DNA of 46,536 nucleotides from Pseudomonadota bacterium (GTDB lineage Bacteria; Pseudomonadota; Alphaproteobacteria; Rhizobiales; Rhizobiaceae), in assembly GCA_023399465.1 (NCBI GenBank), contig JAEWPB010000055.1, forward strand, positions 1 to 46,536. Direction: 5' to 3'. The position numbers and the translations under genes are program-made. Shown in pieces: positions 1-7,904 of this stretch. The notes below the pieces were generated by a model, which was not told where the DNA came from, did not search any database, and saw only the letters and a list, made by a program, of their open reading frames with translations. Numbering within the stretch: the stretch's first letter is position 1; each line of letters opens with the position of its first letter.

Positions 1-323
1 GTGTACGAACCCATTTCGCACAGATCCTGGGTATCCGTCGTCGTTTCCAGGGTCGCGCTGCCTTCGAATTCGAAGCGCATGTCGTACTTGCAGACCGAGC
101 GGCCGTCGGCGATGGTGATTTCGATGCTTTCGCCCGGGTTCAGGACCTGCTGGCCGAACACGTCGTCTTCCCAGCTTTCGACGCCGACCGGCGAGGTGTA
201 GAAATGGGTCAAAATCGAGCCCGTGCCGTTCTTCAGAGTGAAGACCAGATCTTCAGCATGGGCTGCGGATGCAATAATCGTGGACAGCGCGAAAGCGCCA
301 GCAAAAATTTTCGTGAGTTTCAT
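1..323 (-). CDS. Small secreted protein, 3' end cut by window edge
   Basis: The reading frame starts at ATG 321-323 and runs off the left edge after 107 codons without a stop. The first 23 residues form a clear Sec signal peptide: a Lys-containing start, a hydrophobic core and an Ala-His-Ala type cleavage site before EDLVF. The mature part is acidic and rich in alternating hydrophobic and polar residues, as in a beta-sandwich, with two Cys (SVCKYDM and DLCEMG) that could form a disulfide in the periplasm. An AGG lies about nine bases before the ATG. I do not recognise a named family; similar short periplasmic proteins are common in Rhizobiales. No function is proposed. Confidence 0.8.
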   Translation of the reverse strand, partial: MKLTKIFAGAFALSTIIASAAHAEDLVFTLKNGTGSILTHFYTSPVGVESWEDDVFGQQVLNPGESIEITIADGRSVCKYDMRFEFEGSATLETTTDTQDLCEMGSY

Positions 324-621
324 TGTCAACTACCTGTTCCCGCCCGGAATTGGGCGGTCGAGAGCTAGCATCGCACCTCACGTTACGGAAGATGAGCGGC
401 CCGGTCAGGAGGGCAATTTCGTGACCTTTTTTGGGCATATGGGCAAAAAGACACCTGCAACTTCCTGCCTTATCAAGCCAGAACATCATTGAATATCAAC
501 GACAATCTGAACCTTGCATTAACAACATCGTTCAACTTGCCGCCGACTTTTTTTCCTCTCGAAGGCGGAGGGGAGCATCGCTCCGGGCTCGACACGGGTC
601 CCTCAAAACGGCTCTGCGACG

Positions 622-1077
622 CTAACGCTGCCCGGCGCGACGCCAGGTCAGATAGGACATCACCATTTTGCCGTTGGAGCGCATCGGACTGACGGTCGAC
701 AGCCGCAGTTCGTCATTCTCGATCTCGATGAAACGCGTCTGGGACTGCGTGCCCCAATTGGGAAAGAACGAGATCAGTATGGTCTGCGTCAGCGTGCTTC
801 GCTTCTCATCCACCCTGTAGGTGCCGGAATGGGCGACGAAGGTTGCAGCCGCGGCGCGATAGTCCTCGTGCGTCCCCTCGAACCAGTCGCCCGAGGAAAA
901 CAGCGGACGCCCCTCGCGCATCAACTGCACCGACATGTAACCGTCTGAAGTGTATATGATGATCCCGACGGCGTTCGGTCCGAGCGGATAGACGTCCGGC
1001 GAGCCGTCGATCGGGTGTTCGATATAGGATTGAAGCATCCAGGTGCCGACAAGGCGGTCTTTCAGGCTTGCATTCAT
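622..1077 (-). CDS. Lipocalin-like domain protein
   Basis: This is a 151-residue protein. The N-terminal DRLVGTWMLQSY and the central GYMSVQLMREGRP segment are hallmarks of the bacterial lipocalin-like domain family (Pfam Lipocalin_5). These are small beta-barrel proteins of mostly unknown ligand, often found beside polyketide or stress genes. There is no signal peptide, so it is probably cytoplasmic. The open frame extends far upstream in antisense to the next gene, but the start at 1077 is chosen because GGGAG sits nine bases before that ATG and the family motif begins a few residues later. It is divergent from the diguanylate cyclase gene across about 150 bp. The ligand cannot be inferred. 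Confidence 0.82.
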   Translation of the reverse strand: MNASLKDRLVGTWMLQSYIEHPIDGSPDVYPLGPNAVGIIIYTSDGYMSVQLMREGRPLFSSGDWFEGTHEDYRAAAATFVAHSGTYRVDEKRSTLTQTILISFFPNWGTQSQTRFIEIENDELRLSTVSPMRSNGKMVMSYLTWRRAGQR

Positions 1078-1230
1078 GCCGTTCTCCCACTGCTGCTCCA
1101 GCCGAGCGGTCCATTTCACCCAATCCCAACCACACATTATCAGTGAATAGGAAAATAAATACAGTTCACGAATTGTAGACAGAACAGGCCTTATACCACG
1201 ACCACTTTTCGGTATATTTCGAGCAGCTAA

Positions 1231-2946
1231 ATGAAAACTCCACGTCTGCAGAGGCTTTACCAACTGGCGATCATTGCCATGGCGGTTGGGTGTCTGGCGC
1301 TTGGAGGCACCCTGTTCCTGACCAATTTCGAGGAATATCAACGCTATCGCGTCGGCGCGCGGGAACTGGCCCGCTTTCATTCGATCCTGCAGACGGTCAG
1401 CACCATATCGGCCGAGCGCGGGCCCGCCAACAGCGCCATGGGTGCAGCCTTTGCAGAACGTCCACCGCTTGTCGAAGCGCTTGAAAGTACACGGGCCAGG
1501 ACCGACAGCGCGATCGCCAGTCTGGAAAAGCAGTACCGCGAGAGCAACGACCGGTCCGCCGCCGGAGTTTCGGAAATCGACGATCTTCGCGCCCAGCTCG
1601 CGCGGGCACGGAAGGCGGTCGATGCCGCGATCGCCGATCCCGCCATTGATGGTCGTGTGGTTTCCGGGGCGATCCTGCAGATGTTCCTTGCGGCGGATCT
1701 GTCTGCTGCAATCCGTGACAGCCTCGGACAGGATATCGTCCGGGCCTATCCGCAGATCAGCACGGAAATCATCCTTGCCACGGTCTGCAGCAACATGCGC
1801 GAATATGCCGGTCGCTTCGGATCCTATGTGGTGATGATGCTGACCTCGTCCGCGGACGAGCACAACAGGCTGATGCGCCTGCTGATGGAGACGACCGGGC
1901 AACTCACGGAACTGCGTCACTTGATTTCCAACTACACGCTTGCCTTTGCCGACTATAGTCCCGTGGACGCAAGCCTGCGCGAGCTCGACAGGGCCTACTT
2001 TTCGGATGCGCTTCCGTTTGCCCGCCGCATTGCCGAAACCGCGCATTCGATTGCGGATCCGCTCGACGCCGCCGCATTCACAAAGCTTTACGTACCGGGC
2101 ATGATCTCGGTTGAGAACATGCGCACGATGATCAGCGAAGCGAGCATCACGCGGCTCGACGACATGCGCCGCACCGCCGGCATGATGCTGGTGCTGTCGA
2201 GCGCGCTCACCCTGATCATCTGTACCGTGCTCGTCCTCATAAACCTGGCCCTGAGCCGGATGCTGTTTCGGCCGCTGATCGCCGGCAAGGAGCAGATCGT
2301 CGCCATCGCCAAGGGCAACCTAAGCGAGCCGCCGGCTGCCGGCCGCGTCGGCCGCGAAATCCGCGAGATGTTCGACAGCCTCAAGGTTCTGCGCGAGCAT
2401 GAGCGCTACAAACGCGAACTGGAGCGCAACCAGGAGCGGATGGCGGAGCAGCTTAAGCGGCTGTCGGAAACCGACGGCCTCACCGGACTCCTCAATCGCC
2501 GCGCCCTGGAAATGCGGGCCGCCAACATGTTCAAGGAGGCAGGGGACGGCGATGCAGCGCTGGGCGTCATCCTGTTCGACATCGACCACTTCAAATCGAT
2601 CAACGATACCTATGGACATGGCCTTGGCGACAGGGTCCTGCAAAGCGTCGGCCCCACGCTCCAGCCCCTCCTAGACCCTCAGGACACCTTTGCGCGCTTT
2701 GGCGGCGAGGAATTCGTCGTTCTGCTGAAGGACGAAGGGCAGCGCGCCAGCCTTCTTGCGGAACAGCTGCGCGAAGCGCTGGCCAACATGGCCGCCGAGG
2801 AAAAACTGGACTTCGACGTCACCGCCAGCTTCGGCGTCGCTACCGGCCGCCGCGGAAACGCCGACTGGCCGACGCTGATCAGCAAGGCCGACCAGCGTCT
2901 GTACGAGGCCAAGCGCCGGGGCCGAAACCGGGTGGTTGCCGGCTAG
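1231..2946 (+). CDS. Membrane-anchored GGDEF diguanylate cyclase
   Basis: This 571-residue protein is predicted to make cyclic di-GMP from two GTP. A transmembrane helix lies at about residues 9-30, followed by a roughly 285-residue, mostly helical extracytoplasmic sensor region. A second helix lies at about 316-340, then a HAMP-like or linker segment and a short coiled coil (EHERYKRELERNQERMAEQL), then the GGDEF domain from about 425. The active-site motif is GGEEF (491-495) with DIDHFKSIND upstream, so catalysis should be intact. The inhibitory RxxD site five residues before GGEEF reads DPQD, so product feedback is probably weakened. No EAL domain is present. The ligand sensed by the periplasmic part is unknown. 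The ribosome-binding site is weak. Confidence 0.93.
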   Translation: MKTPRLQRLYQLAIIAMAVGCLALGGTLFLTNFEEYQRYRVGARELARFHSILQTVSTISAERGPANSAMGAAFAERPPLVEALESTRARTDSAIASLEKQYRESNDRSAAGVSEIDDLRAQLARARKAVDAAIADPAIDGRVVSGAILQMFLAADLSAAIRDSLGQDIVRAYPQISTEIILATVCSNMREYAGRFGSYVVMMLTSSADEHNRLMRLLMETTGQLTELRHLISNYTLAFADYSPVDASLRELDRAYFSDALPFARRIAETAHSIADPLDAAAFTKLYVPGMISVENMRTMISEASITRLDDMRRTAGMMLVLSSALTLIICTVLVLINLALSRMLFRPLIAGKEQIVAIAKGNLSEPPAAGRVGREIREMFDSLKVLREHERYKRELERNQERMAEQLKRLSETDGLTGLLNRRALEMRAANMFKEAGDGDAALGVILFDIDHFKSINDTYGHGLGDRVLQSVGPTLQPLLDPQDTFARFGGEEFVVLLKDEGQRASLLAEQLREALANMAAEEKLDFDVTASFGVATGRRGNADWPTLISKADQRLYEAKRRGRNRVVAG

Positions 2947-2968
2947 GGTATTGGAACCTCGATGAATA

Positions 2969-2986
2969 TCGAAGGCAGTCCTTCGA
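2969..2986. terminator. Weak convergent hairpin
   Basis: A 7-bp stem (TCGAAGG / CCTTCGA) with a CAGT loop lies in the 68-bp gap between the diguanylate cyclase and the convergent M15-like gene. There is no T-run on either strand, so it is at best a weak or factor-dependent terminator. Confidence 0.3.
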
Positions 2987-3014
2987 GCTAACGCAGTGCG
3001 TGGCTGAAATGGGT

Positions 3015-3638
3015 TTAGAGGATGCCGGCCCAGTGCTCTTCGTGGCTTCCCCCGTGATTTGTCATCCCCGGTTTCGTCAGACAGCCGACCGGCTTTGTGT
3101 AGCTGTCGATCCGTCGCTCCGGCTTCTCATGCCAACTGATGTTGACCGCCCAGAACTTCGGGAAGAAATAGAGCGACGAGTAAGGCAGGTGATCGTGGAT
3201 CCACCAGGCGAGCTTTTGCCAGTCGCCCTCGTTCTGGAACCTGTCCCAGAACGAGGGAACGACGACGCAGACGGTTGCACCCATGTGACCCTCTGCATCG
3301 CAGCGATCCCAGATATGCCCGGCATAATTGGATTCGTTCGACGCACAGCCGTACCCGTCCTTGCCCCTTTTCTGCATTTCATTGCCAAAGCCGTTGACCT
3401 CGCAGGAGCGATAGGCCGAACGGATGGCTATGCGACCAAACACATCCTGCAAGGGTTCCAGCAGTTGTTCGCACAATTGCGTGCCGGCCGCGACAGCGAG
3501 ATCCGGATCATCAGGGATGTTCGCCATGCCGTGGATCGCCGCGATATCGGAAAACAGAAAGTCACGCATGAAGAACGACTTCGAAAGACGAACACGGCCA
3601 AAGTCGGCCAGTGCATTCACGGAAACAGGTTTCCTCAT
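3015..3638 (-). CDS. Peptidase M15-like / hedgehog-DD-peptidase-fold protein (tentative)
   Basis: A 207-residue cytoplasmic-looking protein with no signal peptide. The segment RIAIRSAYRSCEVN resembles the SAYRS motif of M15-type D,D-peptidases, which cut or trim peptidoglycan peptides. Later His/Trp/Asp-rich stretches (AGHIWDRCDAEGH, WWIHDHLPYS, NISWHEKPERR) could supply metal ligands, but the canonical SxHxxGxAxD pattern is not clearly present. It may therefore be a divergent or non-catalytic relative. The start ATG at 3636-3638 has an AGGGAC sequence about eight bases upstream. An internal Met (MRDFLFSD) is an alternative start. The gene stands alone, convergent with the diguanylate cyclase. 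The family call is tentative; the coding call is firm. Confidence 0.75.
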   Translation of the reverse strand: MRKPVSVNALADFGRVRLSKSFFMRDFLFSDIAAIHGMANIPDDPDLAVAAGTQLCEQLLEPLQDVFGRIAIRSAYRSCEVNGFGNEMQKRGKDGYGCASNESNYAGHIWDRCDAEGHMGATVCVVVPSFWDRFQNEGDWQKLAWWIHDHLPYSSLYFFPKFWAVNISWHEKPERRIDSYTKPVGCLTKPGMTNHGGSHEEHWAGIL

Positions 3639-3811
3639 CCCAAAGTCCCTAAAACATTAAGTCGCATACGAATGGGCCGAAGCGAAAAGTAACTTCAATA
3701 TCAAGCGGGGACCCTTGATCCGTGATCACCGGCAAAGTCGGCAGCAAGGGCATGCGGCGCTTCCCGGCCCCTTGCCGGAGCGGCACGCCCTTCCAATCTT
3801 AGGTGTCTATC

Positions 3812-4348
3812 CTAGTCCTGCGCCTGCGGTTTCTCGGCCGGGTCGAACGTGTAGCGGAAATTGCAGTGATCCGCGCCCTGCATCAGGGTCTGGGTGCGCT
3901 CGAGCTTGATGCGCGGATCGTAGCCGAGACAGAACACGCCGTCGCGATTGCAGGAGAGAAGATGGCCGATATGGCCAAGCCCCATCTCCCGATAGCTTTC
4001 GGCGTAGCGACAGCGAAGAACGTTGTAGTCGAACTGCTTTTCGGTAGCGGTGAGCACCTCTATCTCGAGTGCATCGTCCTGCGTCCAGAGCACCTGCAGT
4101 TCCTGGAACGTCTTCAGGCTGGTGCCGCCCTCGGTCTTGTCGGCGAAGGTCTTGCCGGCGGCAATCGCCGCCTTGGTGATCGCCTTATCGAGGACAGCTT
4201 GGGCCCGCTCCTCGCCGATCTCCTCGACCATGCCTTGATAGATCGGGGCAATGATTGCCGCTTCGATGCGCCGGCGGGCGAGAATGCCGATTTCGCCATT
4301 GGTTGCCGAATTGGTCGGCGCCGCGTTGTTGTCCTGTTCGTCTGCCAT
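3812..4348 (-). CDS. L-2-amino-thiazoline-4-carboxylate (ATC) hydrolase family protein
   Basis: A 178-residue protein of the ATC hydrolase family. In pseudomonads that convert DL-ATC to cysteine, such enzymes open the L-ATC ring to give N- or S-carbamoyl-cysteine. The C-terminal pattern GHIGHLLSCNRD, then GYDPRIKLERTQTLMQGA and CNFRY, is characteristic of the family, with conserved Cys residues. Many members sit in genomes with no known ATC metabolism, so the true substrate is open. An in-frame GTG lies six codons upstream, but the ATG at 4346-4348 is preferred because AAGG sits nine bases before it. The gene is co-oriented with, and 57 bp downstream of, the Lrp-type regulator, so the two may share a transcript next to the D-alanine genes. 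Confidence 0.85.
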   Translation of the reverse strand: MADEQDNNAAPTNSATNGEIGILARRRIEAAIIAPIYQGMVEEIGEERAQAVLDKAITKAAIAAGKTFADKTEGGTSLKTFQELQVLWTQDDALEIEVLTATEKQFDYNVLRCRYAESYREMGLGHIGHLLSCNRDGVFCLGYDPRIKLERTQTLMQGADHCNFRYTFDPAEKPQAQD

Positions 4349-4405
4349 GAAATGATGCCTTGCCACTAAAGTCTTTTCGATACGCTCACAGAATAGGCGG
4401 CTTTG

Positions 4406-4888
4406 TCAGCCTTGCAACGACGATTGTTGCGCCGCCGGCAGGCGCGAGGACAGAACGTTGCGGATCGAAAAGCTCGAGTGAATGCGCAATACCCCGGGCA
4501 GAACCGATAGGACGTCCTTGTGGATGCGCTCGAAATCGGCGGCATTTTCGGCCTCGACCCGCAGGAAGTAGTCGGATCCTCCGGTCATCAGGTAGCACTC
4601 GCGGATCTCCGGATACTTGCGCACTGCCACCTCGAAGCGGTTCAGGTACTCCTCGGTCTGCCGCTCCAGTGTAATCTGGATCATGACGGCGATGCCTTCG
4701 CTGCCGGCAGCGCGCCCGAGCAGGGCGGTGTAGCCACGTATCACCCCTTCCTTTTCGAGCAGGTGGATGCGCCGCAGGCAGGCCGACGGCGACAGCCCGA
4801 CCTCGCTTGCCAGCTTGGCATTGCTGATGCGCGCATTGAGGCGCAGAAGGCGGATGATATTGCGGTCGATCGAGTCCAGCCCCGACAC
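4406..4888 (-). CDS. Lrp/AsnC-family regulator, probable D-alanine operon regulator
   Basis: A 160-residue feast/famine regulator. The N-terminal winged helix-turn-helix (ISNAKLASEVGLSPSACLRR, about residues 22-41) binds DNA. The C-terminal RAM/ActR domain (from about 65, including YLMTGGSDYFLRV) binds an amino-acid effector and makes dimers to octamers. It is divergent from alanine racemase and D-amino-acid dehydrogenase, the usual position of DadR-type activators that respond to alanine. The start is decided by the ribosome-binding site: AAAGGA lies six or seven bases before GTG 4886-4888, whereas the longer frame begins at a TTG that precedes this site. The 132-bp divergent spacer should hold its binding sites. 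Confidence 0.92.
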   Translation of the reverse strand: MSGLDSIDRNIIRLLRLNARISNAKLASEVGLSPSACLRRIHLLEKEGVIRGYTALLGRAAGSEGIAVMIQITLERQTEEYLNRFEVAVRKYPEIRECYLMTGGSDYFLRVEAENAADFERIHKDVLSVLPGVLRIHSSFSIRNVLSSRLPAAQQSSLQG

Positions 4889-4951
4889 GGCAGTTCCTTT
4901 CAATTCTTCGAATTTTCACTCACTATTGCACATTCCGCGCAATTATCGAGC

Positions 4952-4961
4952 ATCAATTGAT
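4952..4961. promoter_or_regulatory. AT-rich palindrome in dadX/regulator spacer
   Basis: ATCAATTGAT is a perfect 10-bp palindrome near the middle of the divergent spacer between the Lrp-type regulator and alanine racemase. Its AT-rich core fits the loose preference of Lrp/AsnC proteins. Assignment as an operator is an inference from position only. Confidence 0.35.
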
Positions 4962-5020
4962 CGAAACGCCACACGATCCGACGATACCATCCATCGTGAT
5001 TGGGTGGGATTTCAGGCAAC

Positions 5021-6142
5021 ATGATCAATGCCAAAATTGAACTGGACAGTGCAGGCGCCTGCGGGCAGCTGACGATCGATCTCGGCGCACTGCGTGACAA
5101 CTATCTGGCACTTTGCCGGCGCACCGCGCCGGTCAATGTCGCCGCCGTGGTCAAGGCCGATGCCTACGGGCTCGGCGCCGGGCGCGTCGCTCCGGTTCTC
5201 TACGACGCGGGATGCCGCGATTTCTTCGTCGCGCATTTCCACGAGGCTCTGCGGCTGAAGCCATACCTGCCGACCGATGCACGGATCCATGTGCTGAACG
5301 GCCTGCAGCCCGGTTCCGAGGGTACCTGCGCCGACGCCGACATCATCCCGGTGCTCAATTCGCTGGAGCAGGTCGCCAATTGGTCTAACCTCGCCCGTGA
5401 GCGCCGGAAGCCCCTCCCCGCAGCGCTGCAGTTCGATACTGGCATGTCGCGGCTCGGCCTGCCGCCGGAAGAATCCGCAGCGCTGGTCGCCGATCCGGCC
5501 CTGCTCGACGGCATCGACCTGCGCTTCATCATGAGCCATCTCGCCTGCGCCGACGAACCGGAACACACGGCAAACGGCGCTGCCCTCGCGAACATGCGCA
5601 AGACTGCCGAACAGTTTCCGGGTGCACGCGTCTGCTTCGCCAACTCCGGCGGCATTTTCCTCGGCGGCGATTTCCACGGTGACCTCGCCCGCACCGGCAT
5701 CGCGCTTTATGGCGGTGCACCGGTTTGCGGCGAGCCCAACCCGATGAAGCCGGTCGTCAGCCTTGCGGTAAAGGTCATCCAGACCCGCACCGTTCCGGGT
5801 GGGACCGCGGTCGGCTACGGCGCTGCCTATGTGACGCAACAGGAAACACGCCTTGCGACCATTTCTGCCGGCTATGCCGACGGTCTGCTCCGCCATCTCA
5901 GCGATCGCGGCGCAGCCTGGTTCGGCGATGTCCGCCTGCCGATCGTCGGCCGCGTTTCGATGGACAGCATGACGCTCGACGTATCCGCCCTGCCAGAAGG
6001 TACGTTGAAGCTCGGCAGCCTGGTCGAGTTCATCGGCCCGCACCAGACGCTGGAAGACGTCGCCGACGCCGCCGGCACCATTTCCTATGAAATCCTGACC
6101 AGCCTTGGCCAGCGCTACCACCGCGAATACCTGCCGGCCTGA
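5021..6142 (+). CDS. dadX: Alanine racemase (catabolic type)
   Basis: A 373-residue fold-III PLP enzyme that interconverts L- and D-alanine. The N-terminal TIM barrel carries the PLP lysine in VVKADAYGLG (K45). The C-terminal beta domain supplies the second catalytic base, a Tyr in TAVGYGAAY. PRVSMDSMTLD-type residues (here GRVSMDSMTLD) and AGYADG are also typical. The start at ATG 5021 has AGG four bases upstream; an in-frame TTG at 5000 is less likely. Position decides the catabolic name: D-amino-acid dehydrogenase follows by 38 bp on the same strand and an Lrp-type regulator is divergent, the classic dad arrangement. A biosynthetic role in peptidoglycan D-alanine supply is not excluded. 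Confidence 0.93.
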   Translation: MINAKIELDSAGACGQLTIDLGALRDNYLALCRRTAPVNVAAVVKADAYGLGAGRVAPVLYDAGCRDFFVAHFHEALRLKPYLPTDARIHVLNGLQPGSEGTCADADIIPVLNSLEQVANWSNLARERRKPLPAALQFDTGMSRLGLPPEESAALVADPALLDGIDLRFIMSHLACADEPEHTANGAALANMRKTAEQFPGARVCFANSGGIFLGGDFHGDLARTGIALYGGAPVCGEPNPMKPVVSLAVKVIQTRTVPGGTAVGYGAAYVTQQETRLATISAGYADGLLRHLSDRGAAWFGDVRLPIVGRVSMDSMTLDVSALPEGTLKLGSLVEFIGPHQTLEDVADAAGTISYEILTSLGQRYHREYLPA

Positions 6143-6180
6143 ACGACCGGCAGCAGCAGCAGCATTCAACAGAGGCTTTC

Positions 6181-7434
6181 ATGAAGATCACCATACTCGG
6201 CGCCGGCGTAATTGGCGTCACATCCGCATATTATCTCGCCAAGGCCGGTCATGAAGTGACCGTCATCGATCGCCAGACCGGACCGGCGCTGGAAACCAGC
6301 TTCGCCAATGCCGGCGAGATTTCTCCCGGCTATGCATCGCCCTGGGCCGCCCCCGGTATTCCGCAGAAGGCGATCAAGTGGCTGTTCATGAAGCACGCGC
6401 CGCTGATCATCCGCCCGACGCTCGACCCGGCAACGCTGTGCTGGATGGCGTCGATGCTGCGCAACTGCACCTCCGCCCGCTACGCCGTCAACAAGGGGCG
6501 CATGGTACGGCTCGCCGAATATAGCCGCGATTGCCTGATCGCGCTGCGCGACGAAACCGGCATCGAATACGATCATCGTACCCAGGGCACGCTGCAGGTG
6601 TTCCGCAACGAAAAGCAGCTTGCCGGCATCGACAAGGATATCGAGGTCCTGCGTGCCGATGGCGTGCCGTTCGAAGTCCTCGACCCGGCCGGCTGCGTGA
6701 CCGCGGAACCGGGCCTCGGCCGGGTGCGCGACAAGATCGTCGGCGGCCTGCGCCTGCCCAACGACGAAACCGGCGACTGCTTCATGTTCACCAACGAGCT
6801 TGCAAAGCGGGCCGAGGCGCTGGGCGTGAAGTTCCACTACGGCGTCGACATCCGCGCCATCCGCTCGCAGGGCGACAAGATCACCGCCGTCGAAACCTCG
6901 CTCGGCAATTTCGAGTCGGACATCTTCGTCGGCGCGCTCGGCAGCTATACCCCTGCCCTCGTCAAGCCGCTCGGACTGAAGGTGCCGGTCTACCCGGTCA
7001 AGGGTTACTCGATCACCGTGCCGATCGTCGACGAAAGCCGCGCTCCGGTTTCCACGGTCATGGACGAAACCTTCAAGATCGCCATCACCCGCCTCGGCGA
7101 CCGCATCCGCGTCGGCGGCATGGCCGAGATCGCCCGCTTCAGCACCGACCTGCCGGAGCGGCGCCGGGCGACGCTGGTGCATTCGGTCGAGGATCTGTTT
7201 GGCGGCGCCGGCGACCAGAAGCGCGCGACCTTCTGGTCCGGCCTGCGTCCGATGACGCCCGACGGCACCCCGGTCATCGGCCGCACGCACCACAAGAATT
7301 TCTACCTCAACACCGGCCATGGCACGCTCGGCTGGACCATGGCCTGCGGTTCGGGGCGCGTGCTCGCCGACCTCATCAGCGGCAGCAAGCCTGATATCGC
7401 GACTGCGGATCTGGCGCTCAGCCGCTACAACTGA
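6181..7434 (+). CDS. dadA: D-amino acid dehydrogenase, small subunit
   Basis: A 417-residue FAD protein of the DAO family that oxidises D-alanine and other D-amino acids to 2-oxo acids plus ammonia, passing electrons to the quinone pool at the inner membrane face. The FAD-binding GAGVIG is at residues 7-12, and the DadA signature SFANAGEISPGYASPWAAPG follows at about 40. The C-terminal FAD/substrate segment (LRPMTPDGTPVIG, NTGHGTLGWTMACGSG) is intact. It lies 38 bp after alanine racemase, so the pair converts L-alanine to pyruvate through D-alanine. A strong bidirectional terminator follows. Length matches the family. Confidence 0.95.
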   Translation: MKITILGAGVIGVTSAYYLAKAGHEVTVIDRQTGPALETSFANAGEISPGYASPWAAPGIPQKAIKWLFMKHAPLIIRPTLDPATLCWMASMLRNCTSARYAVNKGRMVRLAEYSRDCLIALRDETGIEYDHRTQGTLQVFRNEKQLAGIDKDIEVLRADGVPFEVLDPAGCVTAEPGLGRVRDKIVGGLRLPNDETGDCFMFTNELAKRAEALGVKFHYGVDIRAIRSQGDKITAVETSLGNFESDIFVGALGSYTPALVKPLGLKVPVYPVKGYSITVPIVDESRAPVSTVMDETFKIAITRLGDRIRVGGMAEIARFSTDLPERRRATLVHSVEDLFGGAGDQKRATFWSGLRPMTPDGTPVIGRTHHKNFYLNTGHGTLGWTMACGSGRVLADLISGSKPDIATADLALSRYN

Positions 7435-7498
7435 GACCGGACAACGGGTCCGTCCGGCTGGCATCGTCGCATTGGCTGCCGACGCTGCCGCCATCGTA

Positions 7499-7526
7499 AA
7501 AAGAGCGGGGATCTCCCCGCTCTTTT
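7499..7526. terminator. Bidirectional intrinsic terminator between dadA and the oxidase operon
   Basis: A perfect 12-bp stem (AAAAGAGCGGGG / CCCCGCTCTTTT) with an ATCT loop lies 64 bp after dadA and 32 bp before the convergent oxidase operon end. T-runs appear at the 3' side on both strands, so it can stop both transcripts. Confidence 0.9.
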
Positions 7527-7558
7527 CCGTTTCGGGCCAGCTCTACAGTCGCCCTTCA

Positions 7559-7894
7559 CTACCCCGGACCGAAGAATGTGATGCGGGTCATCAGCGTGTG
7601 GTCGGATTCCGATACCATCAGTGCGACGAAAGCCAGGACAAGCACCGGCGGAACGAGCACGGCGTAGACGAGCGCCAGCCGCTCCCATGCCATGTGCATG
7701 AAGATCGCCACGATCAGGCCCGCCTTCAGCATCATGAACAGCAGGATCAGCGTGTAGCGCGGATAGCCCTGAATGCCGAGATAGTCGACCATGTAGGAAA
7801 AGGCGCTCAGGACGAAGAGCAGCCCCCAGACAAGAAGGTAGAGCTTGATCGCCGGTTGCTGGTGTTCGCCGCCGTGAGCCGTCGTGTCGACCAT
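7559..7894 (-). CDS. Cytochrome c oxidase subunit IV-type protein
   Basis: A 111-residue protein with three membrane helices (about 17-37, 46-68 and 80-102) of the prokaryotic cytochrome oxidase subunit IV family (COX4_pro). The residues KAGLIVAIFMHMAWER between helices two and three are typical. These small subunits stabilise the haem-copper core and have no redox centre. The start ATG 7892-7894 has GAGGAG seven bases upstream and lies ten bases after the stop of the preceding subunit III gene, so it is the last gene of the operon. Confidence 0.88.
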   Translation of the reverse strand: MVDTTAHGGEHQQPAIKLYLLVWGLLFVLSAFSYMVDYLGIQGYPRYTLILLFMMLKAGLIVAIFMHMAWERLALVYAVLVPPVLVLAFVALMVSESDHTLMTRITFFGPG

Positions 7895-7904
7895 TTTCCG
7901 CTCC

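Noticed and set aside
622..2046. A 474-codon minus-strand frame covering the lipocalin-like gene and running through the diguanylate cyclase gene
   Set aside because: Only the last 151 codons show family sequence and a ribosome-binding site; the rest is an antisense shadow of the GGDEF gene.
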